Shown: positions 11,952 through 23,016 of the stretch, one piece after another | Position numbering within the stretch: the first letter of the stretch is position 1 | Layout of the letters: each line of letters begins with the position of its first letter | From: Impatiens glandulifera | Taxonomy: Eukaryota; Streptophyta; Magnoliopsida; Ericales; Balsaminaceae | Assembly (NCBI RefSeq): GCF_907164915.1 | Contig: NC_061866.1 | Coordinates: forward strand, 24,135,905-24,199,904 | DNA: 64,000 nucleotides | Direction of reading: 5' to 3' | The notes under the pieces: model-generated | The model's database searches: none | Told to the model about the DNA's origin: nothing | What the model saw: the letters and a program-made list of their open reading frames with translations, nothing else | Translations under genes and position numbers: made by a program

Positions 11952-14900
11952 TCAAGGATCGGTTGGACTCATTTCTTGCTCGGGAAGCATGTTCATTAAA
12001 TGAAGATAGCCGCGACCACCACGACCTCCTGCATTCGATCTTCCTCCACGATCACCAACACTGGCATGTCCACCATGATCGTTATTGGATAGCCTACTCC
12101 GGCCACCACCACTTCTTCCTCCACGCTCAGCACTGCTTCGACCACCACCTCTCTTGGTTGGCCTAGGATTGTCATCAGTACTTGGGGCCCGCCTGGATCT
12201 GGTCCCGGTTGACACACCATCATTCCTTCTGCTTGACTCACCTTGAATTGGTCGAGGTTGAGCACCTTCAGCATTGCCTAAAGCATCCTCCTTCGCTTGA
12301 AACTTTCTAGCAATGGTCTCAGCAAATTCTTGACGTTTATTATCATTTTCGCTCATGCAACCCTGCATTTCTACCAGCTGATTCTTCACCAGACTGAATT
12401 CATCCAAGGTTTCCTTGTGGCGTTCATCGTTGATATGCCTTTCAATATCAAACAGTTCACTTTGGCGGCTGAAGCATTCCTTTTCAAATTTTGAAAATTT
12501 TACATTCGAGACATGGGTCTCATAAGTATTCATCTTCAAGGTCTTATCCAGCTCAGTTAGGATCTTGAAAATAATTCCGAAATTCGCTCTTTCCTCTTCC
12601 CTAGAGATCATTGTCTAACACATAGTCTTCTGCATTGAGGAAAGCATAGACCTCATAGATCTTAACATTTTATTTCCTCCAGCAGATGACCCTTCGTGAG
12701 ACGACACTTCTTCAGATTCTGCTGCCATACTTTGAATAGGCTCAAAGTTTGTATGAACCTGCAAGGATTGCTCTAGCTGATTTACTTCAGCATTCTTAGC
12801 AGCTTTATCTTGTGCCTCTTCTTCAATTTCGTTTTGTGCCCTTTCAAATCTCTCAAGCAGATTTCCAGAGTAGTGACGGAGAATGTTGATGTTTTCGTGA
12901 ACACTTCCCACAACACCATCGGGAAATAAACGGGGCTTAACAAATGTTGGTTGTTCATCCTATTCCTCCTCAGATGAGGAACTTTCTTCTTCATCATCTT
13001 TCTCTTTAGAGGGTTCCCCCTCAGTTCTTGCGGTTTCTGGCTGAGTAACCTCAGCCAATTTCTCTTGAACACCCTTAGTTCTTGCAACAGGGGTTACAAT
13101 CGTATCTTCTTCAATAGGAGCTTTCAAAGCCTCCTCTTCTACATCTTCTATGATCACTTCTTCAACATTTTTCTCAAGAGCTTGTTCAGGCTCTTGAACA
13201 TTCACCATTCCTTCTTCTTCATTCGGAATTCCTTGGATAGGGTGATCTAGAATGCGTCTCTCTTCGGTAGAAAGATTCCCGAATTCGATCAGGAGAGAAG
13301 CATCTGATTCATCAGCATCTGGAATATCCATTGCTTCTTCTTCGTTTAGAGGTACTGTGCTAGAGCAATCGGCGCCATGAATGAATCTAGATGCAGCAGA
13401 AACATAGCTTTCCATGATATCATTCAACTTTTTCAACACTTTTGCTTCAACATCAGCTCCTTTTGCGTCAGGGTTGAAGTTAGCTTTCCTGGCTTCATAG
13501 ATTGGAAATAGAGCTTTTCTAAGAATACAAGCTTCCACCAATTCTCTTTTATTCAATGCTTCACCCACATTTGAAGTTCTTGCCCATTTCAGGGCTTTCT
13601 TCTCATTTGCCACTCTCTTCTTCCATTCTTTGGTTATGGCAGCGTTAGACAGAGAGTCGTTGTACTTAAAGGATAGCCTCTCAGTACACCAGGAATCATA
13701 AACTTCTAACTTTTCAGCAGAAAGAACTTTCACTTGATCCAGAATAAGATCAACGATACCTCTTGCTTCAGATACCTTCTCAGGAGCTTGAAATGCAATG
13801 GATTTCCCTTTTCCAACAACCTCTACAGGTTTTGGAGCTGGTTTGGGTTCACCAATTACAATTCCTCTTGTCCCTTTTTTGGCCCGCAACAGTTCAAAGG
13901 CAGATTGGGGTTTCAAGCAGAACTCAGCAGGGAGCTCTCTAAAGACAATTTTTCCAACCACCAAGGAATCCCTGGGAGCAGGAATATTGGGTTCACCAGC
14001 AACAAGGGTAAGATCAGCACCTTGTTCTAGTTGCGACGATTCTGTAGCACCGGCGACTACATGATCAGATTGCATAACAGGAGACTCCGCCCTGTTAATG
14101 GTTTCAACATTTGGACCGGCTGACTCAACAACAGGCCCTTCAGCAAATTCTCTCAAAGGAGAGAAAACAGATTCAGCTTGTTCCACTTCGGGAATATCAA
14201 ATTTTGGCACAGCAGCCAAAGATTTAGAAGACTTTACCTTGACAGATTTAGACGCGCGGGGCGCCTTTGTCTTCTTCTCCTTTGAGGGACAAGACCTCGA
14301 AGGTTTCCTCAAATAAGTTGAGGGAGTGGATAACGATGTCATCGGGGTAGCAGCAAGTACGCCTGGACCTTGCTTCACCCTTGAATCAACAGATTCAGAG
14401 TCCTTCTGATTTGGGCTTTTCATGCTGGAGGAACTGGCCTTCGATTCGTTCACAGTTCTGGTTCTCTTTGCTCCTGTTGACATAACAGAAGTAGAAGGCT
14501 TTGATCGGGTGGACGACTTTCCACCAGGCTGGAAACTAGAAGCCCCAGATGCAGACTCTAAGTAGCTTTTCATCCTAGTTAGAGTGCTAGCCACCGTAAG
14601 AGCAGTAAAAACTCTTGGAGAGTTGATCTGATTTGGTTCACCAACATGAACCCCAAAAACTTCAACAGGTGACTCAGTTGAGCCGCATACGTGATACTCT
14701 CCTTGTTCATCTGGCTGATAGAGTAACACAGATTCTGAAAGAGGGTATGACCCCAGTTCACCTGGATTCCTTTAGAAATGACACACATATAGTCAAAACG
14801 GTCTTGAGTATAGAGATTGAAGGAGCCATCCTTCCCTTATAACGCCTTCGCCACCACGTCGTTTAGGAGAATGAAGTGGGGTTTGAACACCTTCTTGTAT

Positions 14901-15271
14901 CCATTCACATGGATCTTAGAACCGTCTGCAGAGAAGGTTGTCTTCATTTTCTCCATGATTTCTGAAGGGAGCACCAAGTCGAACAGATGACCCTCCGTCG
15001 GAAGTTCAAAGAACTCCGCATAAACTGCTTCATCAAAAGAGATCTCCTTTCCGTTGACGGTTGCTACGATGGAATCATCCACCATAACTATCGTCTTAAA
15101 GAACTCACGAACTTCGTCTTCATAGAAGATGAACGGTCCGCCCAGATACTTCCTCAACCCACAATATTCTAGGGTTTGGAACATCTTCACCACCTCCGGT
15201 TGATCAAAAGAGTACACCGATGGAAAGTCCACCTGCAAAGTACAGTGACCGAGAGTGATTTTCTTCACCAT
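11952..15271 (-). pseudogene. Third ORF (envelope-like) of element 1, nearly full length with few breaks
   Basis: The N-terminal part (15,271-14,837, continuing in frame past one TAA to about 14,650) has LQVDFPSVY, GLRKYLGGPFIFYEDEVREF and EFFELPTEG blocks that match the ORF3 at 63,086-63,868. A frameshift near 14,640 leads into a frame open from about 14,729 to 11,952, 926 codons, interrupted by only two TAG codons (12,960-12,962 and about 12,615). This part is Ser/Pro/Lys-rich with several basic clusters, then has a predicted helical region, an acidic stretch ending in a Ser/Glu tail, a coiled-coil-like region, and a Gly/Arg-rich tail with GGRGGRG. I see no signal peptide or membrane segment. 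In SIRE elements this position is called env-like. The composition here suggests a nucleic-acid-binding protein instead. Confidence 0.75.
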
Positions 15272-16380
15272 TTTGAGAGTATGTGAATCGACACGATATA
15301 TTAGAGAGATTTAGTGAGAGAAATGCAAGAAAGCTAGGGTTCTTAGAGATTTCGAGAGATTGAAAGTTTTCAAAATCATGCAGTAATGTCCTTATATAGA
15401 AGAAAGATGGAAATACAGAATAACCGTCTATTCTAGGGGTATGGCCCATTAATAAATGCTAGACGTCCTTTTTCAAGAAATTATCATTAGAAATGAGGGT
15501 ATATCAGTCATTTTCTCTAAACTTAATAGACATGTGTCTTCATGTTATTAAGAGATGACTGTTTAATGTTTTGAGCGGGAAAATCAAATAACTCTCAACG
15601 TGGGATAGCTGTCCTTGATTAGTCTAATCGACACGTAGTTAGACGTTTTTCTTACTTCACAAATCTAATGTAACACAACGTCTATTAGACAGATGAGTGT
15701 ATTAGACGCATACGTCTAATTCCGTGTTTATAACAAATTCGTCTAATGTTTATTAGACGTGTACGTCTAATTCCGCATAAACAACACATGTTAGACGTGT
15801 GTTTATTAGACGTGAGCATCCTTTTGCTCAAGACGTAAAAACGTCTAACGTCTATTAGACGTGTCCGTCTAATTGCGTAGGTATAACACCTCAACATATA
15901 GACTTAGATGTATGGATTGTGAGCAAAAATACGTCTAAGTACACGTAGTTTCTTTTAGACACCCTTGTCTAACTAGACCGATTAAGGATATTCGTCTAGA
16001 GAGTATCCTTAATTCCAAAAAAAAAAATTCTTCTCATAATGAATATGGACATTAGAGTTTTATAAAACAATTTTTGTGGTCCAAAGACCAAAAATATTTT
16101 TAACAAATAAAAACATTTATTCTTCCAGAATGGCAAGTGCCATTGTTGATCTTCCAAGCTGTGTACTCAGAGGAGTACTCTTCTAGCTTCCTTCTGCACC
16201 ACCTACAAAATAAACTATTTACAAATCTTGGTACCCACACTCAATTGGGTCCTCGATCAATTAATCCCTTGGGAATCCATATTTGAGTTATTCTGATGGA
16301 TTTCCCATTTTGTGTTGTGATTAATGCATAAGTTTTTGGCTTAGTAGATGACATCCTGCTAGCCACTGATCCTTTAGCTT
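15272..16380. other. Element 1 internal non-coding stretch with TTAGAC motifs
   Basis: Lies between the gag remnant and ORF3, where pol would otherwise be. From about 15,610 to 15,985 it holds many TTAGAC/GTCTAA units of the LTR type. A block near 15,800-15,850 (AGACGTGAGCATCC, GACGTAAAAACGTC) is shared, inverted, with 62,530-62,580 in element 3, which marks the right-hand homology after the missing pol. The left-hand homology to the gag/pol border ends near 16,200. The 60-150 bases between are not recognised. Confidence 0.7.
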
Positions 16381-18035
16381 TTAAAGAAGATTTTCTTTTA
16401 AAACTCCTTGACTTTGAGTCAGGTTTAAATTACCAGACTTATTAGCCTTTTTAAACATATTCTTAAGCCAGCTAACAGTTGGTGGAACATAAACTATTTC
16501 GTTTTTAAAAATAACTTCTTCATGAATAGGATCAGATTCAATGTCAGTCATACTTCCTTTGACAAAACTTATTGGCTTAAGTTTGTCATTTGACTTTGAC
16601 TTTTTGCAAGACAGGTTAGGATCATTGCTATCAAATCCCAATCCGGATCTAGATCCAGCAGGTTTCAACAGGCTGATCTGATATTTGACAGCATCACCAG
16701 ACCTTGTCCATGCACAGATAACATAGTTAAGCCTTTTGTTTTCAGATGAAAGAGTTTGAATTTGTTCCTTGAGCATCTCATTTCAGATGAGATCTCTTCA
16801 ATCTTCTTTTTAAAAACATGTGACTCTTCTTCTTTAGACAGATTTGGTTCATTTAAATCTGATGAAGATTTAGTTTCATTTAGAGATTCTGCTAGCTTTC
16901 TGTACTCGATGACCATGTAATCTAGTGCAGCTACCAGTTGTTCCCTTGAAAACCTTTCGGAAGAGAAATCAAATACCTCAGTTTCCTAAGTTCCTTCCTC
17001 ATATTCTCTGGCCATGAAGCAGGCCACGTCTTCTTCATCACTTTCACTAGATGAGAAGTACGAGCTACGACTGCTTCCTCTATTCTTTCCGTCACCAGCC
17101 ATAAGAGCCTTCAGCTCTTTTCCATCTTCCTTGGCATCTTCACGCTTTGGCTTCCGGAATTCCGATGCATAATGACCTTTAATGCCACAGTTAAAACAAG
17201 TAACATTAGCTTTAGATTTTTTATTATCATTAGAATTTGAAGAGTTTGAGTTAGAGTTGCTCTTCTTCATGAAGTCGCCAAACTTCTTCACAAAGAGAGA
17301 CATGGCATCGCTTCTCAGCTGCTGAGCTTCCATATTCACGTCCGGAGTGGCTGGTGGCTCTTCAGCGGTCACCAGCGCCTTAACAATGATAACGGACGAG
17401 GGTTGATCTTCTTCCATCCTATAGTTCAGCTCAAACTCATAGGCCTTGAGATCAGCGAAGAGATCAAAGAGAGAGATCTTGTTCAGATCTTTGGATTCTC
17501 TCATCGCCATAGTTTTTATGTCCCATTCCCTTGGAAGAGCACGCATGACCTTGATAGCAAGCTCCCGGTTGCTATAAGTCTTGCCTAGGATGGATAGAGA
17601 GGAGACGATCTTACTGAATCTGGTGTCGAAATCGTTCATTGTTTTACCAGGACGCATTTTGAATCTGTCGAACTGTTGAGTGGCAACCATGATCTTGTTT
17701 TCCTTGGTTTGCTCGTTGCCCTCACACAGTTGAGTGAGTCTGTCACAGACCTCTTTGGCAGTGTCACATTCGATGATGTAGTTGAACATACTGTCATCGA
17801 GAGATCTGTACAGAACATCAAGAGCCATGTTGTTGAGGTTGTTCTGCCTCTTTTCATCAGCAGTCCAGTCGGCCTTCTCCTTATCAATCTTGATAGGACC
17901 TTCTGTGACAACACTCCACATGTCATCATGAAGAGAAGAGAGATGAGCACGAACTCTTTTCTTCCAAACAATGTAGTTTTCACGAGAGAAGGTTGGAATG
18001 GCTGTAGCACTAGCATCTTTGGGTATGTCTAACAT
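16381..18035 (-). pseudogene. Gag of element 1 (UBN2 type), with broken zinc knuckle
   Basis: The first 349 codons (18,035-16,986) have the UBN2-type copia Gag: an N-terminal FSRENYIVWKKRVRAHL block, DRLTQLCEGNEQTKENK near the centre, then LPREWDIKTMAMRES and a basic region. The CCHC knuckle reads CFNCGIKGHYASEF: the fourth ligand is Phe (TTC at 17,157-17,159) instead of Cys. A TAG at 16,986 ends this frame. The same frame resumes to 16,665 with a coiled-coil-like region, then a frameshift near 16,770 leads to the LSSENKRLNYVICAW and YVPPTVSWLKN blocks that end at 16,381. The corresponding region of element 3 shows the same C-terminal blocks. Gag would package the RNA in virus-like particles in the cytoplasm. 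Confidence 0.85.
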
Positions 18036-18066
18036 ATTTCAGGAAAGGCTTGAGAATAGAAACAGG

Positions 18067-18080
18067 GCTCTGATACCAAT
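18067..18080 (-). other. Primer binding site, initiator-Met tRNA
   Basis: The minus strand reads TTGGTATCAGAGC directly after the LTR end, the standard plant copia primer site. Confidence 0.9.
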
Positions 18081-19837
18081 TGATAGGATCGTCTTTATCG
18101 TTAGAGACGGGGGTCTGGCTAAGGATGAAGGCTTATGAAAAACGGTTTGATAGAAATCCTGTTAGGGATTAATATTCTACGCAAACTTGTGTAAACACTT
18201 GAAACAGATTCAAGGCGGAATTGTTTTATTGGGTTTGAAGTACAAGATGAAATATGAAAAGATGACAGAAATGAAGAACACAACAGTTTGTTTATGGATG
18301 TTCGGAGAAACTCTCCTACGTCACCCCTTCTTCCAATCACCGGAAGGATTCACTATAAGATGATAAGAATCAAATACAGTTTATACACACACTTAGCTCA
18401 CTATTGAACATAACACTTTATGATCAATTACAAGATGAAGAATATCACTCAGCTAAAGGTGTTTTGATTCTAGCTCTCTCTCTCGATTCACACACAGTAC
18501 AATCAGAAAGAAGCTTCACAGAATAAGTTCAGTAAGCAAGATGATTGAGTAGTCTCTCTCTGCAAAATCAGATTGCTTGTTTGTTTGTATTCGCTTGTTC
18601 GTTCGGCAGATTGTCCGTTGTCCCTACGATTTGTTAAATACTAAGTAGGAGCTAACGGTCGAATCTTCAAGAATGATACGTGACACTCTTCCATTGGAAA
18701 GCCTCCATTGTACGCAGCAGGTTTTGAGCACAAGGATCGTGGCCGTACCGAACTGGTAGTGCGCCGAATATTCCATCAGGGATGTACCTGCAAAACGGGT
18801 AATGTGAGGAAAATTCTCTTATGTGGCATTCCTTGATTTGATGCATATAGCTTTTGTACTAAATTTCACAAGAAAATGGAGCAGAAGTAGGGTACAGCTA
18901 TAGCACGTGGGTAGGAGAAATGTTAGATTCAAGCGTTCTGTTTAAACAGAGCATTAGACGTATTTCAGTTAGACGGATTTGAGAAAATCAGTCTAATGAA
19001 ATAAGTCAACTCCTTTTACTTATAGAATTAGACTCGCGTCTAATTATAATAACCATTAGACGGGTACGTCTAACTCCACTGAGTTAGACTACCCGTCTAA
19101 TTCCGGTTCTACATCAGACTAATCTGAAGGAGTTAGACTCACGTTTAACTTTCACTCATTAGACTATCCGTCTAATTATTCAATAACCATTAGACCGGCA
19201 CGTCTAACTCCACTGAGTTAAACTAACGCGTCTAATTCTAGTTCTACCTCAGACTAATCTGAAGGAGTTAGACTCACGTCTAACTTTCACTAATTAGACT
19301 ATCCGTCTAATTCCGAAAATTAATTAGACTACCCATCTAATTATAAGAATATTAGACTACACGTCTAACTCCGATGAGTTAGACTGTACGTCTAATTCCA
19401 TTAGACTCACGTCTAATTCCGTGTATTCATTAGACTATCCGTCTAATTCTTTACATTTATTAGACTTACACGTCTAACTCCGATGAGTTACACTGTACGT
19501 CTAATTCCGTATATTCATTAGACTATCCGTCTAATTCCTTACACATCTATTAGACTTACACGTCTAACTCCGATGAGTTAGACTTGTACGTCTAATTCTA
19601 TTAGACACACGTCTAATTTACACGTTTATTAGACTGCACATCTAACTCCGATGAGTTAGACTGTACGTCTAATTTTATGCGAATGAAAATCATCATTGGT
19701 CTAATGGCCATCATTAGATCCATGTCTAATAATATGTTGTCTCAATACACCTGTATCAAAACTCATAAATTATTTCATCATCAAAATATCAGTGTGTAAA
19801 TTATTTCAACACTTAGTCAAAATAATTTGACCCAACA
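18081..19837 (-). repeat. Element 1 5' LTR (family A), 1,757 bp
   Basis: Same boundaries and flanking blocks as the 3' LTR, but with a shorter array (about 18,953-19,730). The block GGTACAGCTATAGCACGTGGGTAGG at 18,891-18,915 is the conserved G-box/TATA-like promoter segment (transcribed leftwards). LTRs of one insertion start identical, so the 240-bp length difference arose afterwards within the array, or during reverse transcription. Confidence 0.9.
18953..19730. repeat. Inverted-repeat array in the 5' LTR
   Basis: Same TTAGAC-N-GTCTAA units as in the 3' LTR, about 780 bp. Fewer copies of the 109-bp higher-order unit are present. Confidence 0.9.
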
Positions 19838-19842
19838 AAATG
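19838..19842. other. Target site duplication AAATG (right)
   Basis: Five bases directly after the CCCAACA tip, identical to 9748-9752. Confidence 0.9.
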
Positions 19843-20386
19843 GAATTCGAATATATAATAATAGTTCGTTAGCTTAAATCGGTTGATATCTTAGTTGTGT
19901 TTAAGTTAATAATAGAACCTTATTATTATAATCAGATTTTTTAATACAAAAAAGGAAATGGGACACTACAAAAAATTGTCAAACACCAATATATTGGTGC
20001 AACAATTTTTTTAATGCAAATTTTTAAGAACAGAAATCCACATTCAAATAAAGAAATAAAATATTACAAACGTTTCAACAATATTTTCAACCAAAATGTA
20101 TTTTTACGAAAATTTAATCAGAAAAATATATATTGCAAAAATATCACTTGAAATAAAAAAATGTAATATTTTTACTAAATTTTTATAAATATATTGTTGC
20201 AACTAATCTAGTAAGAAAGAAGGAAAAGAACAATGCTGATAATATATCATTAAGATATATTGACGCATGTTTACTAATTCTTTTGTAATAAAATATATTT
20301 TTATTAACTATTGTAACACATATTATATAAAATAGCAAGATTCTCATGTGATACATACGAATAAAAATATAAATACAATATATTTA

Positions 20387-20408
20387 ATAATAATAATAAT
20401 AATAATAT
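20387..20408. repeat. (TAA)n microsatellite
   Basis: About seven TAA/TAT units in the left part of the CACTA element. Confidence 0.8.
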
Positions 20409-20899
20409 GTATTCAATGTTTAAATTTATTAATAAATCGCGAATAATATATTAAAATACAAAATTTGAACACACTCATTCCATCATTTAGTCCAAAGACT
20501 CTATGAACTAGATATTCAACGTACTTCATTAATGAATATGTACGAAGGACCGATGATTTTGAATATAATTAATCAACCATGAATAGTGGTATTTGCGTTC
20601 AAGCAAATGATACTAATTACAATGAACTTTTAGAGGAGATTATTGAATTAGAATATCATGATCAATGTTTATGTATGGTTCTATTTAAATTTTTGTGGCT
20701 TAATCCTATTAGAGCTATTAGAGGTATTAGAGGTATTAGAGTTAATGAACATATAAATTGATTGATGTGAACATGAAACGGAGATATGCTAAGTATGACC
20801 CATTTGTTCTTGCTCAATAAACTATACAAGTTTACTATTGTTAAATTTTACAATATTCTAATTATATGACATGAAAACAAGTTTGCGAACATTGTAGTT

Positions 20900-21790
20900 T
20901 TTGTTGCTCAAGAATTTGAAGATTAATTACGCAAAATGATAATGGATATACTGCATTGACCTATTAAGTTAGTTATTTCGGGAAATATTGCATTTTAGCG
21001 CTCAGTCCAAATTAATGCATATGTAGTTGCTTGATAAATATGCAAATATTTACCCGATAGTTGAAAATTAATTACGCAAAATTAATGCATATTAGATCTG
21101 CAATATATACTGCATTGACCTTTTAAATTAATTATTATAGAAAATATTACATTTCAGTGCTTAGTCAAAATTAATGCATATGTAGTTACTAGGTAATATG
21201 TAAATTTTTACCCAACAGTTAAAAATTAATTACGCAAAATGTCATTGGATATGCAATATATACTACATTGGACTTTTAAATTAGTTATTGCGGGAAATAT
21301 TGTATTTCAACGCTCATTCCAAATTAATATATAAGTAGTTGCTAGGTATATATGTATATTTCTACTCGAGAATTGAAAATTAATTACGCAAAATGTTATT
21401 GGATTTGCAATATATACTGTATTGAATTTTAAAATTATTTATTGAGAAAAATATTATATTTTAGCGCTTAGTTTAACTTGACACATAGGTAGTTGCTAAG
21501 TAAATATGCAAATTTTTATTTGAGATTTAAAAATTAAATACGCAAAATTTCATTGGATCTGCATTATATACTACATTGACCTTTTAAATTAATTATTATG
21601 TAAAATCTTGCATTTCAGCGCTCATTCGAAATTAATACAGAAGTAGTTTCTTGGTAAATATGTAAATATCTACCCGAGAGCTGAAAATTTAATAGGCAAA
21701 ATACCATTGAATTTGTAATATATACTGCATTGACCATTTAAATTAGTTATTGCCGTAAATATTGCATTTCAACGCTAATTAAAATTAATA
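20900..21790. repeat. Tandem array, unit about 154 bp, about six copies
   Basis: Each unit contains ATTAATTACGCAAAAT, a CATTGGAT-like block, TATATACTGCATTGACC, TTGCATTTCAGCGCTCA and TATGTAGTTGCT. The ATTAATTACGC anchor occurs at about 20,922, 21,067, 21,225, 21,379, 21,533 and 21,687, giving spacings of 145, 158, 154, 154 and 154. Units differ by scattered substitutions. It lies in the left arm of the CACTA element, upstream of its gene. Confidence 0.9.
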
Positions 21791-21899
21791 ATTATATAGT
21801 TGCATAACCCTTTACTCCAAAATTATTTCGCGTTAATTATTATGTAATGCAATTATATAGTTGCAGTTCCCTTAAATCTAAATTTTTTAATATGCCGCG

Positions 21900-22256
21900 T
21901 AAATAAATTTTTGTGTCATACTCTACCCAAACTTCAAGGACTTAGAATTTTTTCCCTCATTTGCTTCTCTCTATCTGATTAAACCCAAACTCCAACCCCA
22001 AATCCTATCCCGACTCACAGCTAGCCTCCCTCAACCCCTTCTCGCCAAAATTGCTTCTCTCATGCTCGCCGACATCAACCTCTCCGATTCAATAGACACA
22101 TCCTCGCCGATTCAATATCCGCAACCTCGCCAATTCCGAAGCTGCAACCTTGCCGAAAGGCTCTTTCAATCTTCAAAATTGTTCTTCCTGAAAATAATCA
22201 ACGAAAATCGAACTTTCTTTAAAGTGGTACATGTATTAGGATGGATTATACATTAG
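21900..22256 (+). other. Possible promoter/leader and first exon of the CACTA gene
   Basis: After the tandem array the composition changes sharply to a C/T-rich leader (about 21,950-22,060) followed by a 64-codon open frame from an ATG at 22,062. The base composition and position resemble the 5' leader and first exon of a plant transposon gene. The protein has no recognised motif, and no splice site can be fixed. Confidence 0.35.
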
Positions 22257-23016
22257 TGTTCGTTTTAGGTTTTATAAATTACATTTTTCTCAGAATCTTC
22301 AGACTCATTCTTTCTCAACTATTGTGTGTATGCTTTATACATTTTCCTGTATGCTATTAACTAATTGATATTGTGATGAGTTGAGATAATCATGGATTCT
22401 TCAAATGACAGTGTAATGCTATTCTTGTATTCTCCAAATAATACTGGCTCTATTATCAATTTAAAATAAAAATATACATCATAAAGATATTGGTGATAAC
22501 ATTTGATCATGAATAATTACTCTTTAGTACTAACTAATATATGCTTTCTAAAACTCATATATATGCTAACTAATAACTAATATTTGATTAGGAATGACTA
22601 TTAATTTAGAATATTTAGAAGAAATAGACTTTCTTAACTAATATATGCTTTTTAAATTTTTTATATGATCACTAGTGTTTGCTTTTATATAGTTGTTAAT
22701 AGGGAGTGTAATATGATTTAATTTAATATATGCTACATTGAGTTTATAATTTACTTTGAAATGAGAATGTTTATGAATGTGATTATAATATATTTATACA
22801 TATGATTTCAATTTCAAATTAGAATATTTACAATAAATTTATAATGTAGTTTGAAATTATAATATTTAAGAAAGAATTTAGAATGTTTTTTTTTTAATTT
22901 TAATTTATATTTGACTATGTTGGCTGTAGTTGATAATTATTTTATTATTATTATTATATGTTTATGGTTTTAATTAGATATCTAATTGATATTGGTTGAA
23001 CCTAGTATCACACAAT

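Larger units (their letters stand above)
9753..19837 (-). mobile_element. Element 1: SIRE-type Ty1/copia retrotransposon lacking pol, complete ends
   Basis: A full insertion on the minus strand, about 10.1 kb. Both ends are family A LTRs of the form TG...CA. The 5-bp direct repeat AAATG lies immediately outside each end (9748-9752 and 19838-19842). Inside, in transcription order, are a tRNA-Met primer site, gag, a short non-coding stretch, a long third ORF of the kind called envelope-like in SIRE elements, and a polypurine tract. The protease, integrase, reverse transcriptase and RNase H present in the related copy at 59,165-62,323 are absent. The intact target duplication suggests that this arrangement inserted as a unit, using enzymes from another element, though a deletion after insertion is not excluded. 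Confidence 0.9.

Noticed and set aside
13734..14316. Plus-strand open frames opposite ORF3 of element 1
   Set aside because: They are shadows of the long minus-strand ORF3 frame.
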